DNA of 64,000 nt, taken from Pseudomonas sp. HN11 (lineage in GTDB: Bacteria > Pseudomonadota > Gammaproteobacteria > Pseudomonadales > Pseudomonadaceae). Below, piece by piece: positions 15,681 to 24,552 of this stretch. The translations under genes and the position numbers were made by a program. The first letter of the stretch is position 1, and the number at the start of each line of letters is the position of its first letter. The notes below the pieces were generated by a model. The model saw only the letters and a list, made by a program, of their open reading frames with translations. It was not told the DNA's origin and did no database searches. The stretch spans positions 3,793,001-3,857,000 of the forward strand of contig NZ_CP089985.1 of assembly GCF_021390155.1 (NCBI RefSeq), read 5' to 3'.

Positions 15681-16448
15681 TTACTGTTTGCCCAGGTAAA
15701 TGTCGTGCAAATCGCCCCGCGCCAGCAGTTCAGCGGCGCTGCCACTCAAGGCCACGCGCCCAGTATCCAATACGTAGCCGTGGGACGCATAGTTCAGTGC
15801 AACGTTGATGTTCTGCTCGGCGATCAGGAAGCTCACCTGTTGCTCGCGGTTGAGCTGCGCGATGATCGCGAAAATCTCTTGCACGATCATAGGCGCCAGA
15901 CCCATGGACGGCTCGTCGAGCAGTACCAAAGTAGGACGCGTCATCAACGCCCGGCCGATGGCGACCATCTGCTGCTCGCCGCCCGAAATGAGCCCGGCGC
16001 GGGTGTGGCGCTTGGTCTTGAGCCGTGGGAACCACGCGTAGAGGCGCTCCAGATCGTGTTCCATGTCCCGGCGACTCAGGCGTCGCACGAAGCCGCCACT
16101 GCGCAGGTTGTCTTCCACGCTCAGTTGGCCGAACACATGCCGACCTTCCAGCACATGCACCATGCCCTGGCGCACGCGCTGGCTGGGGTCGATGCCGGCC
16201 AGGTCGGCGCCTGCGTATTCAATCGTGCCTCGGCTGACCTCCGCCCGCTCGGCACGCACCAGCCCGGAGATGGCCTTGAGCGTGGTGCTCTTGCCGGCGC
16301 CATTGGCACCGAGCAAGGCCACAATGGCGCCCTTGGGCACGCTCAGCGACACCCCGGCCACCGCAAGAATCGCGCCGTCGTAGATCACTTCGATATCGTT
16401 GACCGTCAGCAGCGACGAATGCGCGGCATCGGTGGCGGGCTGGCTCAT
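15681..16448 (-). CDS. Branched-chain-type ABC importer ATP-binding protein (LivF-like)
   Basis: 255 residues. Walker A LLGANGAGKSTTLKAISGL, signature LISGGEQQMVAIGRAL and Walker B LVLLDEPSMGLAP with the LivF-type H-loop LIAEQN. Residues about 85-110 (VRQGMVHVLEGRHVFGQLSVEDNL) are typical for LivF. It is separated from the substrate-binding gene by three bases. It forms the ATPase pair with the LivG-like protein at 19749-20519. Confidence 0.93.
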   Translation of the reverse strand: MSQPATDAAHSSLLTVNDIEVIYDGAILAVAGVSLSVPKGAIVALLGANGAGKSTTLKAISGLVRAERAEVSRGTIEYAGADLAGIDPSQRVRQGMVHVLEGRHVFGQLSVEDNLRSGGFVRRLSRRDMEHDLERLYAWFPRLKTKRHTRAGLISGGEQQMVAIGRALMTRPTLVLLDEPSMGLAPMIVQEIFAIIAQLNREQQVSFLIAEQNINVALNYASHGYVLDTGRVALSGSAAELLARGDLHDIYLGKQ

Positions 16449-16451
16449 GAT

Positions 16452-17792
16452 TTATTCATCCCCGGTGCAGGTGCGTGGCGTCAGGCCTTTTTCCTTGGCG
16501 AACGCTGCCGACTTTTCATCGATCAACGGGCGCAACAACGCACGGTCGGCGGCGATCCACTCGCTGATCAGCGTCCAGTTGGCGCCGTCCCACTGTTGCA
16601 CTCGCGCCGAACCGCCACCCTCGTGGTCGCGGCACGACAGCTTGAGGTTCTGCATCAGGCCCAGGTAGCCCATGTCTTTCAAGCGTGCGTCGTCGATATT
16701 CAGGTGCTCCAGGCCCCAGCGGCCTTCCTCGCCATTGAGTGGGCGCTTGCCGAACCTGGCCTGGCCGGTGCGGATCGCTTCCACCGCCACGGCGGCGTTC
16801 ACCAGGCCGGAGTTGTAGTAGACGCTGCCGAAGTTCTTCAGGTCCTTCAGGTCGCTGTGGCCCTTGTCGAGGATGTACTGTTTGAGGCGTTTGTGGATCT
16901 CGAAGTCCGCACCGGCCGGGTACGGCGTAAGGGCCAAGTAGCCTTTGGCGGCGGCGCCAGCGGGCAATACGTCTTCGCTGGAGCTGGCCCAGATATCGCC
17001 GATGATGTGGTCGACCGGGAAGCCGAAGCGCGCGGCGGTCTTCACCGCTACCGGGGTCGATACGCCCCAGGTGCGCAGGAATACCCAGTCCGGGTTGGCC
17101 TGGCGCACTTGGCGCCATTGTGCGGACTGCTCGTTGCCGGGGTCGGCCACCGGGATCTGGATGTTTTCGAAGCCGTATTTTTCCGCCAGCAATTTCAGCG
17201 GGCCGAGGGTTTCGCGCCCGTAGGCCGAGTCGTGGTAGACCGTGGCGATTTTCTTGCCCTTGAGCTTGTCGAAACCGCCCTCGCGTTGGGCGATGTAGTT
17301 CACCAGGGTGGATGCCTCGCTGTAGAACGTCAGCATTACCGGGAAGTTGTAGGGGAACACTGTGCCGTCAGTGGCTTCGGTGCGGCCGTAGCCGAGGGTG
17401 ATCAGCGGGATCTTGTCCACTTCGGCGCGCTCGCTCAAGGCATACGCCGCGGGTGCACCGTTGGGCTGGTACACCGCAACCGGCGCGCCATCCAGGCCAT
17501 GCTTGAAGCGCTCGTAGCACTCGATGCCCTTCTCCGCCGTCCACTCGGTCTCGCATTCCTGCCACACCAGCTTGACGCCATTGATGCCGCCTTCGACCTC
17601 GTTGATGTAACGCAGGTAGTCGATCATCCCGGCCCACACTTGAACGCCGCTGGACGCATACGCGCCCACACGATAGGTCGCCAGGGGGATGAATTGCTGG
17701 TCCGGCGAGGCCATCGCCTGGGGTACGGCGCCGGCCAGAGTTGCCAGCGTCAACGCAGCGCCGATCAAGGAACGTTTCAAGGATGCACGCAT
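16452..17792 (-). CDS. Periplasmic substrate-binding protein of a Liv-type ABC importer
   Basis: 446 residues with a signal peptide (MRASLKRSLIGAALTLATLAGAVPQAMA) and a type I periplasmic-binding (Peripla_BP_6) fold: VWAGMIDYLRYINEVEGGINGVKL, then ITLGYGRTEATDGTVFPYNF and a hinge region. It is longer than LivJ/LivK. The ligand is not evident from sequence. Its position inside an operon with sfnB and an LLM monooxygenase suggests a small organosulfur compound and not an amino acid. Confidence 0.9.
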   Translation of the reverse strand: MRASLKRSLIGAALTLATLAGAVPQAMASPDQQFIPLATYRVGAYASSGVQVWAGMIDYLRYINEVEGGINGVKLVWQECETEWTAEKGIECYERFKHGLDGAPVAVYQPNGAPAAYALSERAEVDKIPLITLGYGRTEATDGTVFPYNFPVMLTFYSEASTLVNYIAQREGGFDKLKGKKIATVYHDSAYGRETLGPLKLLAEKYGFENIQIPVADPGNEQSAQWRQVRQANPDWVFLRTWGVSTPVAVKTAARFGFPVDHIIGDIWASSSEDVLPAGAAAKGYLALTPYPAGADFEIHKRLKQYILDKGHSDLKDLKNFGSVYYNSGLVNAAVAVEAIRTGQARFGKRPLNGEEGRWGLEHLNIDDARLKDMGYLGLMQNLKLSCRDHEGGGSARVQQWDGANWTLISEWIAADRALLRPLIDEKSAAFAKEKGLTPRTCTGDE

Positions 17793-17813
17793 AGGGATTC
17801 TCTTAAGGGAATG

Positions 17814-18863
17814 TCAGAAACGCAGCGGCCACTGCCGCACACGGTCACGCAGGTTGTGCAACAGGCGAATCAAGCCCTCGGGTTCCTTGATCAGGAACAC
17901 GATGATCAACACGCCAAAAATGATTTTTTGCAGGTTCTGCAACTGCCCCGCATCCACCGAGCCGCCGAACAACGCCTGCCCGGCATGACTGAGAAAGATC
18001 GGCAGCAAACTGATGAAGGCCGCGCCGACAAAATTGCCGGCGATGCTGCCCATGCCGCCGATAATGATGATGAACAGGATCTGGAACGAGCGGTTGATAT
18101 CGAAGCTGCTGGCGCTGGCCGTGCCCAGGTAGGCAAAGGCCCACAGCGCGCCGGCGATGCCTAAGTAGAACGAGCTGACTGCAAACGCCAGGCGCTTGTA
18201 GCGCACCACCGGGATGCCGACCACGGCGGCGGCGGTGTCCATGTCGCGGATCGCCATCCAGTTGCGCCCGACCTGGCTGCGCACCAGGTTGATCGCGGTC
18301 CACGTCAGCAGCAGCACTGTAACCAATGTCAGCAGGTAGCGCCCCAGTGGTGTATTGAGGTCATGTCCGAACAGCGCCAGCTTTGGCGCGGAGATGGTCC
18401 CGGACGAACCATAGTTGTAGAACCATGGGAATTTGACGAACAGCCACTCCAGGAAAAACTGCGCCGCCAAGGTGGTGACCATCAGGTAGAAGCCTTTGAT
18501 CCGCGAACTGGGCATACCGAACAGCAGCCCCACCAACGCGCTGATAATCCCGCCGCCCAATAGCGCGACCGGCAAGCCCCACTCCGGCAGGCGCAGCAAA
18601 AATCCATAGGTGGCAAACGCACCGACGGCCATGAAGCCGGCCGCCCCCACCGAGGTCTGCCCGGTGTAGCCGGTGAGCAGGTTCAGGCCCAGCCCGGCCA
18701 GGGAGAGCACCAGGAACGGGATCAGGATCGCGTTCAGCCAATAGTCATTGCCCCACATCGGCACCACGATAAAGGCCAATGCCAGGAGGCCGATCCAGGC
18801 CCAGGGGATGCGCCGCTGAATCAGCAGCAACGGCGCGGTTTGTTGAGCAACAGGAATCGGCAT
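17814..18863 (-). CDS. Branched-chain-type ABC importer permease (LivM-like)
   Basis: 349 residues, about ten membrane helices, with the LivM signature GLGLNLLTGYTGQTSVGAAG near residue 60 and the cytoplasmic EAA-like loop RYKRLAFAVSSFYLGIAGAL. I preferred ATG 18863, four bases after the livH-like stop; the frame is open to 18887. Pairs with the LivH-like permease. Confidence 0.9.
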   Translation of the reverse strand: MPIPVAQQTAPLLLIQRRIPWAWIGLLALAFIVVPMWGNDYWLNAILIPFLVLSLAGLGLNLLTGYTGQTSVGAAGFMAVGAFATYGFLLRLPEWGLPVALLGGGIISALVGLLFGMPSSRIKGFYLMVTTLAAQFFLEWLFVKFPWFYNYGSSGTISAPKLALFGHDLNTPLGRYLLTLVTVLLLTWTAINLVRSQVGRNWMAIRDMDTAAAVVGIPVVRYKRLAFAVSSFYLGIAGALWAFAYLGTASASSFDINRSFQILFIIIIGGMGSIAGNFVGAAFISLLPIFLSHAGQALFGGSVDAGQLQNLQKIIFGVLIIVFLIKEPEGLIRLLHNLRDRVRQWPLRF

Positions 18864-18867
18864 GGTT

Positions 18868-19749
18868 TCAGACTCGCTCGATGGCACGCTCGCCGAACAG
18901 GCCGGCGGGACGGATATACAGGAAGGCCAGGGCCAATATGTAGGCGAACCACGGCGTGATACCGCCGCCGATCAACGGGCCGATGTACACCTCCGCGAGG
19001 TTCTCCGCCGCGCCGACAATCAGGCCGCCGACAATCGCCCCACCAATCGAGGTGAAGCCACCGATGATCAGCACCGGCAAGGCCTTGAGCACCACCAACG
19101 ACAAGGAGAACTGCACGCCCTGGCGCGCGCCCCACAGCAACCCGGCCACCAGCCCGACGATGCCGGCCACTGCCCAGACGATCTGCCAGATGCGGTTGAG
19201 GTTGATGCCGATGGACAGCGCCGCCGTGGTGTCATCCGCCACCGCACGCAGCGACACACCGATGCGGGTCTTGTTGAACAGCAGCGCCAGCACTGTCACC
19301 AGCACCACGGCAGCGGCGGCAGCGATAAGGTCGAACTGGCTGAGCATCAGCGGGCCAACGAACAGCGGCACGTCGTCGATACCCAGGTCGAGGGCGCGCA
19401 CTTGCGAACCCATCAAACCCTGGGCCAGGCCTTCGATAATGAACGACAGACCCAGCGTCGCCATGAACAAGGTGATCTGCGAACGGTTTACCAGCGGCCG
19501 CAGCACCAGGCGCTCGATCAGCAAGGCGCCGAGGATCATCACGATTACGGTCAAGATCAGCGCCAGGGCAAACGGCACGTCTTGGTCATGCAGGCTGACG
19601 AAGGTCAGCGCGGCGAACAACAGCATCGAGCCCTGGGCGAAATTGAACACTCCGCTGGCCTTGTAGATCAGCACGAAGCCGATGGCGACCAACGAGTACA
19701 TGGTGCCGGCGAGCAGGCCGCCGAGCAGGGTTTCAAAGAAAAACGTCAT
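18868..19749 (-). CDS. Branched-chain-type ABC importer permease (LivH-like)
   Basis: 293 residues, about eight membrane helices. LivH landmarks are LLAGTMYSLVAIGFVLIYKASGVFNFAQG at the N-terminus, where the GVFNFAQG loop is diagnostic, and RAVADDTTAALSIGINLNRI in the cytoplasmic coupling loop. The start overlaps the LivG-like stop by one base. Confidence 0.93.
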   Translation of the reverse strand: MTFFFETLLGGLLAGTMYSLVAIGFVLIYKASGVFNFAQGSMLLFAALTFVSLHDQDVPFALALILTVIVMILGALLIERLVLRPLVNRSQITLFMATLGLSFIIEGLAQGLMGSQVRALDLGIDDVPLFVGPLMLSQFDLIAAAAAVVLVTVLALLFNKTRIGVSLRAVADDTTAALSIGINLNRIWQIVWAVAGIVGLVAGLLWGARQGVQFSLSLVVLKALPVLIIGGFTSIGGAIVGGLIVGAAENLAEVYIGPLIGGGITPWFAYILALAFLYIRPAGLFGERAIERV

Positions 19750-20519
19750 CAGTGCACCACTCCCAGGTAAGCCGCGATCACCTCGGGGTTGGCCTGCACT
19801 TCGGCGGGCGTGCCATCGCCCACTTTGCGCCCGTAGTCGAGCACCACCACGTGGTCGGACAGGCCCATGACCACGCCCATGTCATGCTCGATCAGCACCA
19901 CGGTGGTGCCGAGGTCGCGGTTCACATCGGCGACGAAGCGCGCCATTTCCTGTTTTTCTTCGGCGTTCATGCCGGCCATGGGTTCGTCGAGCAACAACAA
20001 ACTGGGACCGGCGATCAGCGCCCGGCCCAGCTCCACGCGCTTTTGCAGGCCGTAAGAAAGGTTGCCCACCAACATGTCCCGGTGGGCTTGCAGTTCAAGG
20101 AATTCGAGAATGCCCTGGGCACGCAGGCGGAACGCCTCGGCTTCCCGTCGTGCGCGCGGCAGGCCCAGGGCCTGCTCGATAAAGTAGCTGCGCATATGCC
20201 GCGACAAGCCGGTGAGGATGTTGTCGAGCACGCTCATTTTCTTGAACAGCGCGTTGTTCTGGAAGGTGCGGCCAATGCCCCGGCGCGCAGCGCCCAACGG
20301 GTTGATGCGGTGGAAGTGCTGGTCTTCAAAGACGATCTCTCCGGCATCGAAGCGATACACGCCATTGAGTACGTTGAGCAACGAACTCTTGCCGGCACCA
20401 TTTGGCCCGATCAGCGCGCAGATCTCGCCGCGCACCACGTCGAAGGACAAAGCGTTGATCGCCTTGACACCCCTGAACGACAGCGAAATATCCCGCACTT
20501 GGAGAATGGCCTGGCTCAT
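19749..20519 (-). CDS. Branched-chain-type ABC importer ATP-binding protein (LivG-like)
   Basis: 256 residues. Walker A LIGPNGAGKSSLLNVLNGV, the LivG-typical GIGRTFQNNALFKKMSVLDN, signature LSYGLQKRVELGRAL (Tyr in place of the second signature residue) and Walker B LLLLDEPMAGMN with IEHDMGVV. ATG 20519 overlaps the stop of the upstream AMP-binding gene by four bases, indicating coupled translation. The ORF remains open upstream to 20678, but that part is out of frame with any family homology. Confidence 0.93.
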   Translation of the reverse strand: MSQAILQVRDISLSFRGVKAINALSFDVVRGEICALIGPNGAGKSSLLNVLNGVYRFDAGEIVFEDQHFHRINPLGAARRGIGRTFQNNALFKKMSVLDNILTGLSRHMRSYFIEQALGLPRARREAEAFRLRAQGILEFLELQAHRDMLVGNLSYGLQKRVELGRALIAGPSLLLLDEPMAGMNAEEKQEMARFVADVNRDLGTTVVLIEHDMGVVMGLSDHVVVLDYGRKVGDGTPAEVQANPEVIAAYLGVVH

Positions 20520-21418
20520 GCGATGTCCCGTTTGAATTCCGCCAGCCACACCGGCGAAGGGGTGGATTTGAGGGGTTGCCAGATGTAGGCCAGGCGCTGG
20601 AAGCCGAGCAGCTTGCGCACACGGTTTTTCAACAGGCGACGCAGGCCGATTTGCGGGTGGGCGATGGCCCAGTCGCACAGGCGTCGACGCCAGGTGCCAT
20701 GGGGTGCCAGGCGGCTTTCAATCTCGTCGGCCAGGTGCTGCAAGCGCGCAGGCGACAACAGCAGGCCGGTGGGCGCCACTTCACTGCGATCACGCCGCGC
20801 CGAGGCCAGGCTTTCCGGGAAGGCCAGACCATGGCCGCTGTTCAGCCATTGCTTCAGGACTATCGCCAGACCGCCCTGCCAATGGGTGCCCTCTTCGCTC
20901 CACAACGCGTTTTCGCCCATGGAGTGCCACCAACGCGCGAGGTGTTGCGCCGGGTCGATCGGGCCGAGCAACTGAGCGAAATCCACCAGATTGGCGGACT
21001 GCCAATGCCGCACTTGCTGACGGTCCTGGGTGTAGGAATGAGTGGGACGAATGCGCCACAAATATTGTTGCAGCGCGTCGACTTCAAGATTGTCAGCCAG
21101 GGTCATGACCTGCCCGCCAATGGCGTGAGCCGCAAGCGCCAACAGCAACAGATTCGGCTCGAACGACCCGCAGAGGGCCAGCCGCGACTGCTCGTCGAAA
21201 CCTTGCTGGCGCAAGCCATCGGCCAGGCGTTCCACATCACGCAAGGCGTCGATCCAGCGCCACGCGTACCACTGGCCCTGGCGTTTGTGGCGCAAGGCGG
21301 TGTGCAACGGCGTGACCTGCGCCCAGTGATGCAGTTGTTCCAACGCCTTGGGTAGGTTGCCGAGCAGTTCGGCGGGCCATTCCAGGGCCAGCGGACGTTT
21401 GAGTTCGTGCACGCTCAT
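20516..21418 (-). CDS. AMP-binding-enzyme-like protein, N-terminal half only
   Basis: 300 residues related to the N-terminal domain of acyl-CoA synthetases/AMP-forming ligases (YAWRWIDALRDVERLADGLRQQG, then RLALCGSFEPNLLLLALAAHAIGG). The adenylation P-loop (S/T-S/G-G-T-T-G-x-P-K) and the C-terminal catalytic lysine domain are missing, so ligase activity is unlikely. The frame is intact, has a normal start behind GGAG, and is coupled to the LivG-like gene (ATGA), so it is probably expressed. I see no sign of a recent break, and it may be a retained non-catalytic derivative. Confidence 0.7.
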   Translation of the reverse strand: MSVHELKRPLALEWPAELLGNLPKALEQLHHWAQVTPLHTALRHKRQGQWYAWRWIDALRDVERLADGLRQQGFDEQSRLALCGSFEPNLLLLALAAHAIGGQVMTLADNLEVDALQQYLWRIRPTHSYTQDRQQVRHWQSANLVDFAQLLGPIDPAQHLARWWHSMGENALWSEEGTHWQGGLAIVLKQWLNSGHGLAFPESLASARRDRSEVAPTGLLLSPARLQHLADEIESRLAPHGTWRRRLCDWAIAHPQIGLRRLLKNRVRKLLGFQRLAYIWQPLKSTPSPVWLAEFKRDIA

Positions 21419-21494
21419 AGGGAGATTCTCCTATTCAGGTTGTGTGCGTGCGGTGGTCCGCTGGGCTGGATTACTTGAACCGACACCGATCAAC

Positions 21495-21600
21495 TGTGGG
21501 AGCGACGGTGCGACGATTCGACTTGCTCGCGAACGCGGTGAATCAGGCGACATTAATGTTGAATGTCAGTCCGCATTCGCGAGCAAGTCCGCTCCCACAT
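21495..21600. repeat. REPIN entering the LLM monooxygenase gene
   Basis: Left arm starts TGTGGGAGCGACGGTGCGAC at 21495 and continues to CTTGCTCGCGAACGCGG. Right inverted arm GCATTCGCGAGCAAGTCCGC then TCCCACA ends at 21600. The right arm overlaps the last codons and stop of the LLM gene (stop at 21566). It sits between the LLM and AMP-binding genes of one operon and may form a strong RNA hairpin separating the two halves. Confidence 0.85.
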
Positions 21601-22981
21601 TGCAATAGTGCAAGGCCGCCAAATCGCGGTAGCCCGCGCCGGGGTGATTGGCGCCCAACCGTGCGCCATCGCCAAACAACTTCTCGCGCAGCGTGCCTTG
21701 GACATACTCAGTCTTGTACACCCCGCGCTTCTGCAACTCCGGCACCAGCAGGTCCACGGCGTCGATGAAGGTTTCATGGGTCAGTGCATAGGCCAGGTTG
21801 AAGCCGTCAACATCGGTTTCTTCGACCCACTCCTGCAGCAGGTCCGCCACGGTTTCCGGCCCGCCAACGAACAACGGGCCAAAGCCGCCGATGCCGACCC
21901 AATCGGCCAGCTCGTTGGGCGTCCAGACTTTGTTCGGGTCTGCCGTGGAGAAGGCTTCCACCGCCGATTGGATGGCGTTGGTGTGCACATGCTTGAGCGG
22001 CTCATCCGGCTTGAACTGGCTGAAATCGATGCCGGTCCAGCCGGAGATCAGCGCCATGGCGCCTTCGTAGCTGACGTAGGATTTGTACTCCTCGAACTTG
22101 GCTTTGGCCTTGGCGTCGGTCTCGCCGACGATCACCGTCTGCAAGTTGAAGATCAGGATTTTCTTCGGATCACGCCCCGCCTCGGCAGCACGCCGACGGA
22201 TGTCGGCCACGGTCTTTTTCAGCAGCACCTTGGACGGCGCGGCGACGAACACGCACTCAGCCTGTTCGGCGGCGAACTGCTTGCCACGGCTGGACGCACC
22301 GGCCTGATACAACACCGGCGTGCGCTGGGGCGAAGGCTCACACAGATGAATGCCGGGCACCTGGAAGTGTTTGCCGACATGGCGGATCTCGTGGATCTTG
22401 CTCGGGTCGCTGAAAATCCGCCGCTCGCGGTCACGCAGCACGGCGCCCTCTTCCCAACTGCCTTCCCAGAGTTTGTAGCAAACCTCCAGGTATTCCTCGG
22501 CGTAGTCGTAGCGCGCATCGTGTTCGGTCTGGGCCTTCTGGCCGAGGTTCTTGGCGCCGCTTTCCAGGTAGGAAGTGACGATGTTCCAGCCCATGCGGCC
22601 TTTGGTCAGGTGGTCCAGGGTGGAAAGACGACGGGCAAATGGATACGGATGCTCAAACGACAACGAGGCGGTCAGGCCAAACCCCAGGTGTTCGGTGACC
22701 AAGGCCATCGGTGCGATCAACGACAGCGGGTCATTGACCGGCACTTGCGCCGCCTGGCGAATCGCCGCATTGCCGTTGCCGTTGTACACGTCATAAATGC
22801 CTAGCACGTCGGCGATAAACAGGCCGTCGAACTTGCCGCGTTCAAGGATCTTGGCTAGATCGGTCCAATATTCCAGATCCTTGTACTGCCACGAACGGTC
22901 ACGCGGATGCGCCCACAGGCCCGGGGATTGGTGGCCGACACAATTCATGTCGAAGGCATTCAAGCGGATTTCACGGGACAT
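21566..22981 (-). CDS. LLM-class FMN-dependent monooxygenase (NtaA/SnaA/DszA family)
   Basis: 471 residues of the nitrilotriacetate/dibenzothiophene-sulfone monooxygenase family of bacterial-luciferase-like enzymes. It uses reduced FMN from a separate reductase. Landmarks are RLNAFDMNCVGHQSPGLWAHP, GKFDGLFIADVLGIYD, FARRLSTLDHLTKGRMGWNIVTS and QAGASSRGKQFAAEQAECVF. ATG 22981 overlaps the preceding stop by one base (TGATG). The last residues, CNVGADLLANAD, are translated from the REPIN at 21495-21600. Operon context with sfnB implies oxidative release of sulfite or another group from an organosulfur compound. Confidence 0.9.
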   Translation of the reverse strand: MSREIRLNAFDMNCVGHQSPGLWAHPRDRSWQYKDLEYWTDLAKILERGKFDGLFIADVLGIYDVYNGNGNAAIRQAAQVPVNDPLSLIAPMALVTEHLGFGLTASLSFEHPYPFARRLSTLDHLTKGRMGWNIVTSYLESGAKNLGQKAQTEHDARYDYAEEYLEVCYKLWEGSWEEGAVLRDRERRIFSDPSKIHEIRHVGKHFQVPGIHLCEPSPQRTPVLYQAGASSRGKQFAAEQAECVFVAAPSKVLLKKTVADIRRRAAEAGRDPKKILIFNLQTVIVGETDAKAKAKFEEYKSYVSYEGAMALISGWTGIDFSQFKPDEPLKHVHTNAIQSAVEAFSTADPNKVWTPNELADWVGIGGFGPLFVGGPETVADLLQEWVEETDVDGFNLAYALTHETFIDAVDLLVPELQKRGVYKTEYVQGTLREKLFGDGARLGANHPGAGYRDLAALHYCNVGADLLANAD

Positions 22982-23307
22982 CAAAGCACTCCGTTGAGAT
23001 GGTAGTTGCCGACGACCTGGTATTTCGTACGCAGGGGGTCATCCAGTCTCGACGGCAGAACGGTGCGTTGGCCGGTGAGTTCGAACTCGGCGTTGCTCGC
23101 GGCGATGAGGGCTTCGGCGGCGGCGATTTGCGCTTCGGTGGCGGCGACGGGGCTGGGGTGGGTGTCGACGCGTTCAAACAAAGCGGCGGCCACATCGACG
23201 CGAATCTGCAAGTCGCCGAAACGGCTGATCACGTAGGGGTCAGTGCTGTTTTCAACGTGACGGCGGGTGCTGTCCAGCAGTTGGCGCGCAAGATTCAGTG
23301 CAGTCAT
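22981..23307 (-). CDS. Stand-alone SfnB/acyl-CoA-dehydrogenase C-terminal-like protein
   Basis: 108 residues with its own start (AAGGAACC upstream of ATG 23307). It aligns by eye with the C-terminal helical domain of the adjacent SfnB: DPYVISRFGDLQIRV matches DPFTIAAIGDLEWRV, and DDPLRTKYQVVGNYHLNGVL matches the SfnB end DPARWKYHLIGNYVLNGV. The central flavin-contacting section of that domain (the WRNARTHTLHD stretch) is lacking. It lies 12 bases after sfnB and overlaps the LLM gene start, so it is a maintained member of the operon. It may be a partner subunit or a decayed duplicate. Confidence 0.75.
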   Translation of the reverse strand: MTALNLARQLLDSTRRHVENSTDPYVISRFGDLQIRVDVAAALFERVDTHPSPVAATEAQIAAAEALIAASNAEFELTGQRTVLPSRLDDPLRTKYQVVGNYHLNGVL

Positions 23308-23319
23308 GGGTGAGGTTCC

Positions 23320-24516
23320 TTAGTTCCAGGCGTGGCGCGCAGGTTTTACGCCGTTGAGCACGTAGTTGCCGATCAGGTGGTATTTCCAGCGGGCCGGGTC
23401 ATGCAGGGTGTGGGTGCGCGCGTTGCGCCAGAAGCGGTCGAGGTTGTGCTTGCCGGTGACCGAGCGGGTGCCGGCCAGTTCGAACAGTTTGCTGCTGGCG
23501 AGCAAGGCGGTTTCGGCAGAGAGGACTTTGGCCTGGGCGACCACCAATGAAGCATTGGCGACGGTGTCTTCGTTTGGCTCGACAAGGGCGCGGTCTACCG
23601 CCAGGCCGGCCTTGGCGAGGATGGCTTCGGTGCCGTGCACGCGCCATTCCAGGTCGCCGATGGCGGCGATGGTGAATGGGTCCTGCCAGCCGTGCTCTTG
23701 TTGGCTGTCGATCCAGGGTCGCGCCTGGCGGGCGTAGATCTTGGCCTGTTCAAGGGCGCCCAGAGCAATGCCGGTATCGACCGCCGCCTGGATGATCTGC
23801 GAGATCGGGCCGTTGGCGGTGGGCTGGTCGAAGGCCAGGTGGGCCGGGATTACCGCGCTCAAGGGCACGGTGACGCCATCCAGGGTCACACCACCGCTGG
23901 CAGTGGTGCGCTGGCCGAAACCGTCCCAGCTGTCGATCACGTTCAGGCCGGGCGCGTCGCGTTCGACAAAGGCAATAAAGGCCTGGCCGTTTTCATTGTT
24001 GCCGACGGTGGGCACCAGATGGGCGAACAGCGCGCCGGTGCAGTAGAACTTCTCGCCGTTGATTTGCGCGGTATCGCCATGCAAGCGAATCTGCGTGTCG
24101 AAGGTGCCGGCGTTTTTGCTCTTGGCTTCGGAGAAGGCGTTGCCGAAGCGGTAGCCCTGGAGGACTTTGCCGAAGTAGTGCTGTTTTTGTTCCTCGGTCG
24201 CCGTTTGCAACAGGATGTCGACGACACCGAGGTGGTTCTGCGGAATCTGCCCCAGGGACGGGTCGGCGGCGGAGATCAGCTTGATCACCTCGGCCACGGT
24301 CACATAGGACACGCCAGCGCCACCGTACGCTTTGGGAATGGTGATGCCCCACAGGCCGCTGGCGGAGAACTCGTCAAGCTCGGCCACCGGCAGGCGACGC
24401 TCACGGTCGCGCGCGCTGGCCTCGACAGCAAACCGCGCGGCCAGGCGCGTGGCGACCTCGATGGCTTCCGCGTCCGAGCGGATGATATGGGCAGGGTGTT
24501 GAGGGTGGGCTGACAT
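23320..24516 (-). CDS. sfnB: SfnB-family sulfur-acquisition oxidoreductase
   Basis: 398-residue flavoprotein with the acyl-CoA dehydrogenase fold (DszC/SfnB group). The N-terminal helical domain contains LWGITIPKAYGGAGVSYVTV, the beta domain FSEAKSKNAGTFDT and KFYCTGALFAHLVP, and the C-terminal helical domain ends FWRNARTHTLHDPARWKY. Family members are induced under sulfate limitation and oxidise organosulfur compounds with FMNH2. GGAG lies six bases before ATG 24516. A sigma-54 promoter sits about 40 bases upstream, matching known SfnR/sigma-54 control of sfn genes. First gene of the operon. Confidence 0.92.
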   Translation of the reverse strand: MSAHPQHPAHIIRSDAEAIEVATRLAARFAVEASARDRERRLPVAELDEFSASGLWGITIPKAYGGAGVSYVTVAEVIKLISAADPSLGQIPQNHLGVVDILLQTATEEQKQHYFGKVLQGYRFGNAFSEAKSKNAGTFDTQIRLHGDTAQINGEKFYCTGALFAHLVPTVGNNENGQAFIAFVERDAPGLNVIDSWDGFGQRTTASGGVTLDGVTVPLSAVIPAHLAFDQPTANGPISQIIQAAVDTGIALGALEQAKIYARQARPWIDSQQEHGWQDPFTIAAIGDLEWRVHGTEAILAKAGLAVDRALVEPNEDTVANASLVVAQAKVLSAETALLASSKLFELAGTRSVTGKHNLDRFWRNARTHTLHDPARWKYHLIGNYVLNGVKPARHAWN

Positions 24517-24552
24517 GGCCGACTCCAGGCTCCGAGGGGGTGACCTGGGTGA

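Noticed and set aside
15252..18164. A 970-codon open frame on the plus strand
   Set aside because: It lies antisense to the FAD protein, LivF-like, binding-protein and LivM-like genes. Its composition (His/Arg/Gln/Ala-rich, no domains) is the usual mirror of GC-rich coding DNA.
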